Assembly (NCBI RefSeq): GCF_031180885.1 | Contig: NZ_JAPSLK010000015.1 | Location: forward strand, 62,001 to 126,000 | DNA: 64,000 nt | From: Saccharothrix sp. | GTDB taxonomy: Bacteria; Actinomycetota; Actinomycetes; Mycobacteriales; Pseudonocardiaceae | Direction of reading: 5' to 3' | Shown here: positions 34,333 through 42,242 of the stretch, in pieces | How the letters are laid out: the number at the start of each line of letters is the position of its first letter | How positions within the stretch are numbered: the first letter of the stretch is position 1 | Notes under the pieces: model-generated | Told to the model about the DNA's origin: nothing | The model's database searches: none | Seen by the model: the letters and a program-made list of their open reading frames with translations, nothing else | Made by a program: the position numbers and the translations under genes

Positions 34333-37300
34333 ATGGCGTCGCCGGTGAGACGTCTTGCAAGGACCCTGTGCGCTGTGCTCATGGTGACCGGATGTGTCAC
34401 GCCCCTTGTCCTCCTCAACGCCACGGTCGCGAACGCCGCGCCCTGTGACGTGCCGGTGGTCAACAAAGTCGCGTGCGAGAACACCAAACCGGGTACGCCC
34501 GACTGGCAGGTGACCTCGCGGGACGACTCGATCCTGGGTTACACCACCGACATCAGCACCACGCCGGGTGGCCAGGTCGCGTTCAAGATGCTGACCAACG
34601 CCTCGTCGTACACCATCGACATCTTCCGGCTGGGCTGGTACGGCGGCGTCGGCGCGCGCCAGGTCGACTCGGTCTCGCGCAACACCCCGCAGAACCAGCC
34701 GCCGTGCCTGCGCGACACCCCCAGCGCGCTCATCGACTGCGGCAACTGGGCCGTGTCGGTCACCTGGAACGTCCCCGTCGACGCGGTGTCGGGCATCTAC
34801 TACGCCCGCGTCACCCGCAACGACAACCAGCTCAAGAACGAGATCGTGTTCGTCGTCCGCGACGACACCAGCACGTCCAAGATCCTGTTCCAGACCTCGG
34901 ACTCCACCTGGGTGGCCTACAACCGCTACGGCGGCAACTCGCTGTACTTCGGCGACGGCCCCGGCCAGGGCGGCCAGGCCTACAAGGTCAGCTACAACCG
35001 CCCGTACACGGGCGGCGACGGCGACGAGAACTTCATCTTCAACGCCGAGTACCCGATGCTGCGGTTCCTGGAGCGCAACGGCTACGACCTGAGCTACACC
35101 ACCGACGTCGACAGCGCGCGCCGCGGCCACCTCATCAAGAACCACAAGGTGTTCATGGCCGTCGGCCACGACGAGTACTGGTCCAACGAGCAGCGCGCCA
35201 ACGTCGAGGCGGCCCGGGACGCGGGCGTGCACCTGGCGTTCCTCACCGGCAACGAGATCTTCTGGAAGACCCGCTGGGAGAAGAGCATCGACTCCTCCCA
35301 GACCGACTGGCGCACCATCGCGTGCTACAAGGAGACCAAGGGCACCCAGAACGACGGCCTCAACGACTGGACCGGCACGTGGCGCGACCCGCGCTACAGC
35401 CCGCCGCAGGACGGCGGCCGGCCGGAGAACGCCCTGCTGGGCAACATCTTCACCGTCAACGGCCGGCGCGACGACTCGCTGCAGGTCCCGGCCGAGTACG
35501 GCCGGATGCGGCTGTGGCGGCACACCTCGCTGCAGAACATGAGCAGCGGCAGCACCTACACGTTCCAGCCCGGCACGCTGGGCTACGAGTGGAACACCGT
35601 GGAGGACAACGGCTACCAGCCGCCGGGCGTCGGCCAGTTCTCCCGCACCACGGTCGCCATGCTCGACGGCCCGTACGTGCTGCAGAACCACGGCGACTAC
35701 TACACGCCGGACACCAAGACCCACGCCATCACCTACTACAAGCACTCCTCCGGCGCGTTGGTGTTCGGCGCGGGCACGGTGCAGTGGGCGTGGGGCGTGG
35801 ACGACGAGCACGCGTTCCTCACCAACACGCCGACCTCCGACATCCGGATGCAGCAGGCGACGGTGAACTTCCTGGCCGACATGGGCGTGCAGGCCACGAC
35901 CCTGATGCCGGGCCTGGTGCAGGCCACCGCGTCCACCGACACGGCGCCGCCGGTCGTCGCCTACACCACCGTCCCGCCGACCTCCACGGTCGGCCAGCCG
36001 TACACGTTCGCCGGCACCGTCGTCGACGTCGCGGGCCAGGTGACCGGCGTCGAGGTGTCCACCGACGGCGGCGTGCGTTGGCACCCGGCGGTGTGGCAGG
36101 CCGGGCAGAGCGCCTGGACCTACACCTACACGCCGTCCGCGTCCGGCCCCGCCCAGCTGCGGGTCCGCGCGGTGGACGACTCGCTGAACCTGTCCTCGCC
36201 CGCCACGGCCTCGCCCGGCGTCAACGCCCGGACCTGCCCGTGCGGCCTGTGGACGAACAACGACACCCCGAAGACGCCCGACATCCTCGACGGCTCCGCC
36301 CTCGAACTGGGTGTGAAGTGGCGCGCCAACACCGACGGGTACGTCCGCGGCGTCCGTTTCTACAAGGGGCCGAACAACACCGGCACGCACACCGGCACCC
36401 TGTGGACCGCCGGCGGCCAGCAGCTCGCGACCGGCACGTTCACCAACGAGACCGCGTCGGGCTGGCAGACCATGCTGTTCCCGGTGCCCGTCGCGGTCAC
36501 CGGCAACACCACCTACATCGTGTCGTACCTGTCGCCGACCGGGCACTTCTCGGTCGACACGGAGTACTTCAGCCGCTCCAGCCGCTACCTGGAGCCGCTG
36601 ACCGCGCCGCAGACCGGCGTGGACGGCCCGAACGGCGTGTTCCGCTCCGGCCCGGGCTTCCCGGACCGGAGCGCGCAGGACAGCAACTACTGGGTCGACG
36701 TGGTGTGGGCGCCGGACCCCGGCCCCGACACCCGCGCGCCCGAGCTGGTCGGCACCAACCCGTTGGCCAACGCGAACAGCGTCAGCCTCAACCCGACGCT
36801 GACCGCGACGTACGACGAGGCGGTCAACCCGAGCACGCTCCAGTTCACCCTGACCGGCCCCGGCGGCGCGATCGCCGGCACGTCCTCGGTCACCGGCAAC
36901 GGCAAGACCGCCCAGTTCACCCCGGACGCGGCCCTGGCCGCCGGCACCACCTACACCGCCTCGGTGAAGGTCAAGGACGCCGCCGGCAACGAGACCGTGC
37001 AGCACAACTGGTCCTTCACCACCGGCTACAACCGCCCCGCCACGTGCCCGTGCACGGTGTGGGACGACTTCGCCACGCCCGCGATCAACAGCGCCGACGA
37101 CAGCAACCCGGTCGAGCTGGGCGTGAAGGTCCGGTTCGACGGCAAGGGCGAGGTGCTGGGCGTCCGCTTCTACAAGGGCGCGGGCAACACCGGAACCCAC
37201 AAGGGTTCCCTGTGGTCCTCCACGGGACTCCTGCTGGCCACCGGCACGTTCAGCAACGAGACTTCCTCGGGCTGGCAGACGCTCAACTTCACCACTCCGG

Positions 37301-39150
37301 TGGTCGTGCAGGCCAACACCACCTACATCGTGTCGTACTACGCGCCCAACGGCCGGTACTCCGTGACGCCCGGCTACTTCAACGGGCAAAGCGCGAGCTA
37401 CGGCGCGATGCGGGCGCTGTCCAACGGCACCGATGGCCCCAACGGCGTCTACAAGTACGGCACCGGCGGCGGGTTCCCGACCTCGTCGTACAACGCGGCC
37501 AACTACTGGGTCGACGTCATCTACAAGAACGGCCTCAACGGCGACACCACGCCTCCGACGCTCGACACCCGCACGCCGGGACCGGACGCGACCGGCGTGG
37601 GCCTGAACTCGTCGCTCACGCTCGGCTTCTCCGAGGCGATGGACCCGGCCTCGACCCAGATCTGGCTGTCCGACCCGGGCGGCGCGAAGCTCTACGGCTC
37701 GGTCGCGCTCTCGGGTGACCAGAAGACCGTGACCTGGACGCCGAACGGCGCCCTGAAGCCCAACACCCGTTACACGGCAAGCGTTCTGCTCGCCGACGTC
37801 AACGGCAACGCGATGACGTCCACGGCGGTGTGGTCGTTCACCACGTCCACCACCGCGACCTGCCCGTGCTCGCTGTTCAGCACGGCGACCGTGCCGACCA
37901 CCACGTCGGCCGACGACAGCGGGTCCTACGAGCTGGGCGTGCGGTTCAGCCCGACGCAGAGCGGCCAGATCACCGGGGTCCGCTTCTACAAGGGCGAGGG
38001 CAACACCGGCACCCACACCGGTTCCCTGTGGTCCTCCGCGGGCGTCCGGTTGGCGACCGGCACGTTCAGCGGCGAAAGCGCCTCCGGTTGGCAGACCCTG
38101 ACCTTCTCCACACCGGTCACGGTCGCGCCGGGCCTGGTCTACACGGCGTCGTACTACGCGCCGAACGGCCACTACTCGATCGACCAGGGCTACTTCCAGG
38201 CGACCGGGGTCAACGCGCCGCCGCTGACCGCGCCGCAGACCGGCGACGGCAACCCCAACGGCGTGTTCATGCCGGGCGGCGGGTTCCCGACGATGTCCTA
38301 CCAGGGCAACAACTACTGGGTCGACGTCGTCTACACGCCCAACAGCGACACCACCCCGCCCGCGCACTCCGGCCACACGCCGTTGACCGACGCGGTGGAC
38401 GTCTCCCGGACCAGCCAGGTGACCGCGTCCTTCGACGAGCCGGTCGACACGACCAACTCGCAGTTCACGGTCAGCGACCCGGGCGGCGCCAAGCTGGACG
38501 GCACGGTGACCCTTTCGGGCGACCAGCGGACGCTCCTGTGGACCCCCGCCGCGCCCATGGCGGCCGGCACCCGGTACACCGCGAGCGTCCGGGCGGCCGA
38601 CACCGGCGGCAACATCATGGCCACGCCGGTCACCTGGTCGTTCACCGTCACCACGACGCAGACGTGCCCGTGCTCGCTGTTCAGCTCGGCGACCGTGCCG
38701 ACCACCACGTCGGCCGACGACACCGGGGCCTACGAGATGGGCGTCCGGTTCACACCTTCGGTCAACGGCCAGATCACCGGCGTGAAGTTCTACAAGGGCG
38801 CCGGCAACACCGGCACCCACACCGGCACCATCTGGTCGGCGGACGGCGTGGCGCTCAAGACCGGCACGTTCACCAACGAGACCGCGACCGGTTGGCAGAC
38901 GCTGACGTTCGACACCCCGCTGGCCGTCACGGCGGGCACCACGTACGTGGCCTCCTACACCGTGCCCAACGGCCGCTACTCGGTGAACCACGGCTACTTC
39001 GCGGGCTACACCGCGACCTCGCCACCGCTGTCCGCTCCGGCCACCGCCGAGGGCGCGCCCAACGGCCTGTACCGCGTGGGCAGCGGGTTCCCGACGAACA
39101 GCTACCAGGGCAACCACTACTGGGTCGACGTCGTCTTCACGACGAGCTGA
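34333..39150 (+). CDS. Giant secreted protein: N,N-dimethylformamidase-beta-like domain plus Ig-like and four DUF4082 repeats
   Basis: A 1605-residue exported protein. A signal peptide (MASPVRRLARTLCAVLMVTG to ATVANAA) is followed by an N,N-dimethylformamidase-beta-like region to about 530: FRLGWYGGVGARQV, NRYGGNSLYF, FLERNGYDLSYTTDVDS, VGHDEYWSNEQRANVEAARD and FLTGNEIFWKTRWE. An Ig-like domain spans about 535-630. Four DUF4082 modules begin at CPC motifs at about residues 635, 905, 1177 and 1445, each with RGVRFYKG or similar, NTGTHTG, ASGWQT and a NYWVDV ending. Ig-like Big_5 domains link them, so the period is about 270 residues. A carbohydrate- or surface-binding role for DUF4082 is a guess. 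Terminators on both sides and its place between two sugar operons suggest an independently regulated surface protein. Confidence 0.9.
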   Translation: MASPVRRLARTLCAVLMVTGCVTPLVLLNATVANAAPCDVPVVNKVACENTKPGTPDWQVTSRDDSILGYTTDISTTPGGQVAFKMLTNASSYTIDIFRLGWYGGVGARQVDSVSRNTPQNQPPCLRDTPSALIDCGNWAVSVTWNVPVDAVSGIYYARVTRNDNQLKNEIVFVVRDDTSTSKILFQTSDSTWVAYNRYGGNSLYFGDGPGQGGQAYKVSYNRPYTGGDGDENFIFNAEYPMLRFLERNGYDLSYTTDVDSARRGHLIKNHKVFMAVGHDEYWSNEQRANVEAARDAGVHLAFLTGNEIFWKTRWEKSIDSSQTDWRTIACYKETKGTQNDGLNDWTGTWRDPRYSPPQDGGRPENALLGNIFTVNGRRDDSLQVPAEYGRMRLWRHTSLQNMSSGSTYTFQPGTLGYEWNTVEDNGYQPPGVGQFSRTTVAMLDGPYVLQNHGDYYTPDTKTHAITYYKHSSGALVFGAGTVQWAWGVDDEHAFLTNTPTSDIRMQQATVNFLADMGVQATTLMPGLVQATASTDTAPPVVAYTTVPPTSTVGQPYTFAGTVVDVAGQVTGVEVSTDGGVRWHPAVWQAGQSAWTYTYTPSASGPAQLRVRAVDDSLNLSSPATASPGVNARTCPCGLWTNNDTPKTPDILDGSALELGVKWRANTDGYVRGVRFYKGPNNTGTHTGTLWTAGGQQLATGTFTNETASGWQTMLFPVPVAVTGNTTYIVSYLSPTGHFSVDTEYFSRSSRYLEPLTAPQTGVDGPNGVFRSGPGFPDRSAQDSNYWVDVVWAPDPGPDTRAPELVGTNPLANANSVSLNPTLTATYDEAVNPSTLQFTLTGPGGAIAGTSSVTGNGKTAQFTPDAALAAGTTYTASVKVKDAAGNETVQHNWSFTTGYNRPATCPCTVWDDFATPAINSADDSNPVELGVKVRFDGKGEVLGVRFYKGAGNTGTHKGSLWSSTGLLLATGTFSNETSSGWQTLNFTTPVVVQANTTYIVSYYAPNGRYSVTPGYFNGQSASYGAMRALSNGTDGPNGVYKYGTGGGFPTSSYNAANYWVDVIYKNGLNGDTTPPTLDTRTPGPDATGVGLNSSLTLGFSEAMDPASTQIWLSDPGGAKLYGSVALSGDQKTVTWTPNGALKPNTRYTASVLLADVNGNAMTSTAVWSFTTSTTATCPCSLFSTATVPTTTSADDSGSYELGVRFSPTQSGQITGVRFYKGEGNTGTHTGSLWSSAGVRLATGTFSGESASGWQTLTFSTPVTVAPGLVYTASYYAPNGHYSIDQGYFQATGVNAPPLTAPQTGDGNPNGVFMPGGGFPTMSYQGNNYWVDVVYTPNSDTTPPAHSGHTPLTDAVDVSRTSQVTASFDEPVDTTNSQFTVSDPGGAKLDGTVTLSGDQRTLLWTPAAPMAAGTRYTASVRAADTGGNIMATPVTWSFTVTTTQTCPCSLFSSATVPTTTSADDTGAYEMGVRFTPSVNGQITGVKFYKGAGNTGTHTGTIWSADGVALKTGTFTNETATGWQTLTFDTPLAVTAGTTYVASYTVPNGRYSVNHGYFAGYTATSPPLSAPATAEGAPNGLYRVGSGFPTNSYQGNHYWVDVVFTTS

Positions 39151-39154
39151 GACC

Positions 39155-39185
39155 GCCGGCCGGGTCCACACCGGACCCGGCCGGC
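39155..39185 (+). terminator. Hairpin terminator after the giant DUF4082 gene
   Basis: A perfect 13-bp stem (39155-39167 with 39173-39185; arm GCCGGCCGGGTCC) with a 5-nt loop, beginning 5 nt after the stop. The next gene starts only 21 nt downstream, so that gene would rely on read-through or on a promoter inside the upstream gene. Confidence 0.82.
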
Positions 39186-39205
39186 TCTGCACCGAGGGGG
39201 ACGAG

Positions 39206-39859
39206 ATGACGCCACGGCCACTGCTACTGGTCGGCGGGGGAGGACTGGCCCGCGAGGTGCTGGCCACGGTCCGCCTCTTCCCCGACGAGTGGAAACCCGT
39301 AGGCGCACTGGACGACGACCCAACCCGCCACGGCGCCGACCTGGACGGCCTCCCCGTGCTGGGCGGGTCGGAAATCGTGCACGACGTGCCCGACGCGGCC
39401 GTCCTGGTGTGCATCGCCAGCGCCCGCCGCCCGTTGGGCCGGATGAATGTCGTCCGACGCATGGACTTGCCACAAGACCGCTACGCCACCATCGTGCACC
39501 CGGCCGCGTCCGTACCCGAGGGCGCGGCGCTCGGCCCCGGCACCGTGCTCCTAGCCGGAACAGTCGTGACGACTCCGCTGCGCTTGGGGGCGCATGTCGT
39601 CGCGATGCCGCACGTGCTGGTCACCCACGACGACGAGGTGGCGGACGGCGTGACGTTCGCCGGTCGGGCGGCCCTGGGCGGTGCCGTGCGGGTCGGTGAG
39701 AGCGCCTACCTGGGGCAGGGCTCCTGCGTGCGGGAGGGCGTGACGATCGGCGCGGGCGCGGTCGTGGGCATGGGCTCGGTGGTGCTCACGGACGTGCCCG
39801 CGGGTGAGGTCTGGGTGGGGAACCCCGCCCGGAGACTGCGAGAGGGGAACGGTTCGTGA
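39206..39859 (+). CDS. Sugar O/N-acyltransferase of the NeuD/PglD type
   Basis: A 217-residue protein. The N-terminal Rossmann-like domain is PLLLVGGGGLAREVLATVRL with DDDPTRHG. The C-terminal half is a left-handed beta helix with hexapeptide turns (VPEGAALGPGTVLLAGTVVT, ITIGAGAVVGMGSVV-like TIGAGAVVGMGSVVLTDVP, VGNPARRL). PglD/NeuD proteins acetylate a nucleotide amino sugar from acetyl-CoA. The His base expected in the beta helix may be the one in VVAMPHVLVTHDDEV. The SD is GAGGGGG. It starts the second sugar block and overlaps the following aminotransferase (GTGA). Confidence 0.87.
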   Translation: MTPRPLLLVGGGGLAREVLATVRLFPDEWKPVGALDDDPTRHGADLDGLPVLGGSEIVHDVPDAAVLVCIASARRPLGRMNVVRRMDLPQDRYATIVHPAASVPEGAALGPGTVLLAGTVVTTPLRLGAHVVAMPHVLVTHDDEVADGVTFAGRAALGGAVRVGESAYLGQGSCVREGVTIGAGAVVGMGSVVLTDVPAGEVWVGNPARRLREGNGS

Positions 39860-40950
39860 TCGACATCCCGCTGGTGGACCTGCGTGCCCAGCACGAGCAG
39901 GTCGCCGACGAGGTCGCCGAGGGCTGGGCGCGGGTGCTGAAGAACACCGCGTTCATCGGCGGTCCACAGGTCGCCGAGTTCGAGGCGGAATTCGCCGCCT
40001 ACCAGGAGGTCCCGCACTGCGTGGGCGTCGGCAACGGCACCGACGCCATCGAGCTGGCACTGCGCGCGCTGGAGATCGGCCCGGGCGACGAGGTGGTCCT
40101 ACCCGCGAACACCTTCATCGCCACCGCCGAGGCCGTAGTCCGCGCCGGCGCAACCCCCGCCCTCGTGGACTGCGTAGCCGCCACCGGCCTGATCGACCCA
40201 ACCCTGATCGCCGACGCCCTGACCCCACGCACCAAGGCGATCATCCCCGTACACCTCTACGGCCAGGCGGCGCCCGTAGAGCAACTGCACACCTTCGGCC
40301 TCCCCATCATCGAAGACGCCGCCCAGGCCCAGGGCGCACGCCGCTTCGACAAGCCCGTAGGCGGCCTCGGCGACATCGCCGCGACGAGCTTCTACCCCGG
40401 CAAGAACCTGGGCGCATACGGCGACGGCGGCGCAGTCCTGACAACCTCGGACACCCTCGCCACCACAGTCCGCCTGCTCCGCGAACACGGCTCCCCTCGC
40501 AAGTACGAACACACCGTCCTGGGCTTCAACAGCCGCTTGGACACCCTCCAGGCCGTCGTCCTGTCCGCAAAACTCCGCCACCTGGAGGCCTGGAACACCC
40601 AACGCCGCGCAGCAGCCGACCGCTACTCGAGCCTGCTGTCTGACGTACCCGGCGTCGTCCTCCCAGAGGTCCTGGAGGGCAACCTCCCGGTCTGGCACCT
40701 GTACGTCGTGCGGGTAGCCGACCGCGATCGCGTCCTGAAGTCTTTGCAGGAGGCCGGCATCGGCGCAGGCATCCACTACCCCACGCCCGTCCACCTGACC
40801 GGCGCGTTCGACTGCCTGGGCCACACCGTCGGCGACTTCCCGGTCAGCGAGGCCATCGCAGGCGAAATCCTGTCCCTCCCGCTGTTCCCCGAGATCACCC
40901 CGGCGCAACAGGAGCGGGTCGTCGAGGCGCTGGCGGAGGCGGTCCGATGA
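39856..40950 (+). CDS. DegT/DnrJ/EryC1/StrS-family sugar aminotransferase, second copy (WbpE/QdtB-like)
   Basis: A 364-residue PLP enzyme. Landmarks are LVDLRAQHEQV, VGVGNGTDAIELALRALEIG, VVLPANTFIATAEAVV, IIEDAAQAQGAR and the Schiff-base Lys183 in TSFYPGKNLGAYGDGGAV. RKYEHTVLGFNSRLDTLQAV is the dimer loop and HYPTPVHLTGAF is typical of WbpE/QdtB/FdtB enzymes that make 3-amino sugars. It overlaps the genes on either side by 4 nt. Together with the acyltransferase that follows it probably makes a 3-acylamido sugar. Confidence 0.93.
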   Translation: MIDIPLVDLRAQHEQVADEVAEGWARVLKNTAFIGGPQVAEFEAEFAAYQEVPHCVGVGNGTDAIELALRALEIGPGDEVVLPANTFIATAEAVVRAGATPALVDCVAATGLIDPTLIADALTPRTKAIIPVHLYGQAAPVEQLHTFGLPIIEDAAQAQGARRFDKPVGGLGDIAATSFYPGKNLGAYGDGGAVLTTSDTLATTVRLLREHGSPRKYEHTVLGFNSRLDTLQAVVLSAKLRHLEAWNTQRRAAADRYSSLLSDVPGVVLPEVLEGNLPVWHLYVVRVADRDRVLKSLQEAGIGAGIHYPTPVHLTGAFDCLGHTVGDFPVSEAIAGEILSLPLFPEITPAQQERVVEALAEAVR

Positions 40951-41504
40951 GCGTCTACGTCCACCCCAAGGGCTTGTGCGAGAGCGACCAGGTCGGCGAG
41001 GGCACCCGGGTGTGGGCTTTCGCGCACGTCCTCCCAGGCGCCCGAATCGGTCGTGACTGCAACATCTGCGACGGCGCTTTCGTCGAGGGCCGGGCAGTCC
41101 TGGGCGACCGCGTGACCGTCAAGAACGGGACCCTGGTCTTCGACGGCGTGATCTGCGAGGACGAGGTCTTCCTGGGCCCGAACGTCCTGTTCACCAACGA
41201 CCTCCGCCCCCGCGCCGCAATCCGCAAAACCGGCGACGAATTGCTCTCCACCGCCGTCCGTCGCGGCGCTTCCCTCGGCGCCGGCACGGTCGTCGTGTGC
41301 GGTGTGGAAATCGGCGAATACGCCTTCGCCGCCGCAGGCGCAGTAGTGACCCGAGACGTCCCCGCACACTCCTTCGTAGCCGGCAACCCCGCCACCCACA
41401 AGGGCTGGGTCTGCGCCTGCGGCCACCGCTTGGACAACTCGCTGACCTGCCCGGACTGCGGCAACCACTACACCGAGGGCGACAAGGGCCTGGTCCGAAC
41501 CTGA
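40947..41504 (+). CDS. Left-handed beta-helix sugar N-acetyltransferase with C-terminal zinc ribbon (WbpD/WlbB/QdtC-like)
   Basis: A 185-residue acyltransferase. Hexapeptide repeats run from VGEGTRVWAFAHVLPGARIG to VEIGEYAFAAAGAVVTRDVP and VAGNPATHKGWVCACG. VFTND-type text is VLFTNDLRPRAAI, a family hallmark, with the acceptor-side Asn and Asp. The last 30 residues add two CxxC pairs (CACGH and CPDCGNHY), a zinc-ribbon-like tail. WbpD/WlbB homologues commonly end with such a tail. It likely acetylates the 3-amino group produced by the preceding aminotransferase. It is followed by a repeat-rich region with no gene. Confidence 0.9.
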   Translation: MSVYVHPKGLCESDQVGEGTRVWAFAHVLPGARIGRDCNICDGAFVEGRAVLGDRVTVKNGTLVFDGVICEDEVFLGPNVLFTNDLRPRAAIRKTGDELLSTAVRRGASLGAGTVVVCGVEIGEYAFAAAGAVVTRDVPAHSFVAGNPATHKGWVCACGHRLDNSLTCPDCGNHYTEGDKGLVRT

Positions 41505-41516
41505 CCAACCCGGTCG

Positions 41517-41561
41517 CAGTCGCCGAGCGGGCAGTCGCCGAGCGGGCAGTCGCCGAGCGGG
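41517..41561. repeat. 15-bp tandem repeat, three copies
   Basis: Three perfect copies of CAGTCGCCGAGCGGG at 41517-41531, 41532-41546 and 41547-41561, with a fourth start (CAGTC) at 41562. A small stem TCCGC/GCGGA follows (about 41564-41577). It begins 12 nt after the acyltransferase stop. Confidence 0.9.
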
Positions 41562-41591
41562 CAGTCCGCCCGAGCGGACACACCTCAACTT

Positions 41592-41760
41592 GGGCTTCTT
41601 GCTTGTGTCATCCCCGTATGGCCCGCCCGAAGGGCTACCACAGATTTCCCGGGTGCAGCCGAAATTTTTTGTGAGGAGCGAGCAAAAAATTTTAGCGGCA
41701 CCCGGGAAATCTGCGGTTGGCTTTGCCGGGTCATGTGGGGATGGCACAAGCAAGAAGCCC
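41592..41760. repeat. 169-nt imperfect palindrome (long hairpin 1)
   Basis: Three perfect stem blocks can be read. GGGCTTCTTGCTTGTG (41592-41607) pairs with 41745-41760. CATCCCC (41609-41615) pairs with 41737-41743. CAGATTTCCCGGGTGC (41641-41656) pairs with 41698-41713. An inner AAATTTTTTG (41662-41671) pairs with 41683-41692 around an 11-nt loop. The AT-rich apex is unusual in this genome. The left arm contains CCGTATGGCCCGCCCGAAGG (41614-41633), shared with the palindrome at 51791. Confidence 0.92.
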
Positions 41761-41796
41761 TCGCAGTTGTAGTTGTGTCATCCTTGGCGGCTCGCC

Positions 41797-41980
41797 CGCC
41801 GGCGAGGCTCTTTTGATCTTTAAGAGTCACGCTGTCGCTCTCAAGCCCACGCTTCGCGTGTGTGGACGCAACGCGCTCCGCTTCCGCAAGCTCGAACGCG
41901 CTTCGCGCTCTTGAACGCGCTGACGCGCTCTCAAGCTCCAACGCGCTGCGCGCTCTCAAGATCAAAAGCGGCGCTCGCCG
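41797..41980. repeat. Repeat module 2 (copy 1): inverted GATC-centred arms around CTCTCAAG units
   Basis: The left arm CTTTTGATCTT (41810-41820) pairs perfectly with AAGATCAAAAG (41958-41968); flanking CGGCGAG and CTCGCCG extend it imperfectly. The interior holds repeated CGCGCTCTCAAG-like units and small hairpins such as CACGC-TTC-GCGTG. The first 24 nt (41797-41820) are identical to 51891-51914. Confidence 0.88.
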
Positions 41981-42002
41981 CGCGGCAGGCCCCCCGGGGG
42001 GT

Positions 42003-42150
42003 GGAAGGGCGTCGGTTCGTCCCCCGTACGGCCTGCCGGAGGCAACCACCCTTCGCCCTTCTTGGCAACCGGTGAAGCGTGGTTGCCAAGAAGGGCGAAG
42101 CGCGGTTGGGCTGCGCCCAGGCCGTACGGGGGACGAACCGAGGCCCTTCC
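42003..42150. repeat. 148-nt near-perfect palindrome (long hairpin 2)
   Basis: The outer stem, 42003-42035 with 42118-42150, is 33 bp with one mismatch; its inner 23 bp (42013-42035 with 42118-42140) are perfect. An inner perfect 20-bp stem, 42051-42070 with 42081-42100 (arm starts CTTCGCCCTTCTTGG), closes on a 10-nt loop. An asymmetric internal bulge lies between the stems. Core CCGTACGGCCTGCCGGAGG is related to the other palindromes. Confidence 0.94.
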
Positions 42151-42170
42151 TGTGGCTTGGCAAGCCCGGG

Positions 42171-42230
42171 CAAAAGCAGCGCCTGCGGCGCAAAAGCAGC
42201 CGCTACGGGGCAAAAGCGCGGGTCGGTGTG
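42171..42230. repeat. 20-bp-period repeat beginning CAAAAGC
   Basis: CAAAAGCAGC begins at 42171 and 42191 and CAAAAGCGCG at 42211, an exact 20-bp period with diverged second halves. It abuts the end of the convergent polymerase gene at 42243. Confidence 0.75.
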
Positions 42231-42242
42231 CGGCCGAAGCGG

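Noticed and set aside
33925-39462. 1845-codon open frame on the minus strand opposite the DUF4082 gene
   Set aside because: Low-complexity Arg/Gly/Val/His-rich translation with no motif; it mirrors the codon bias of the real plus-strand genes.
41590-41772. Small open frame (60 codons) within long hairpin 1
   Set aside because: It merely reads across the palindrome arms; no SD and no protein-like features, so it is treated as repeat sequence.
41517-41980. Possible CRISPR array
   Set aside because: Repeats are head-to-tail without unique spacers and no cas genes are present.
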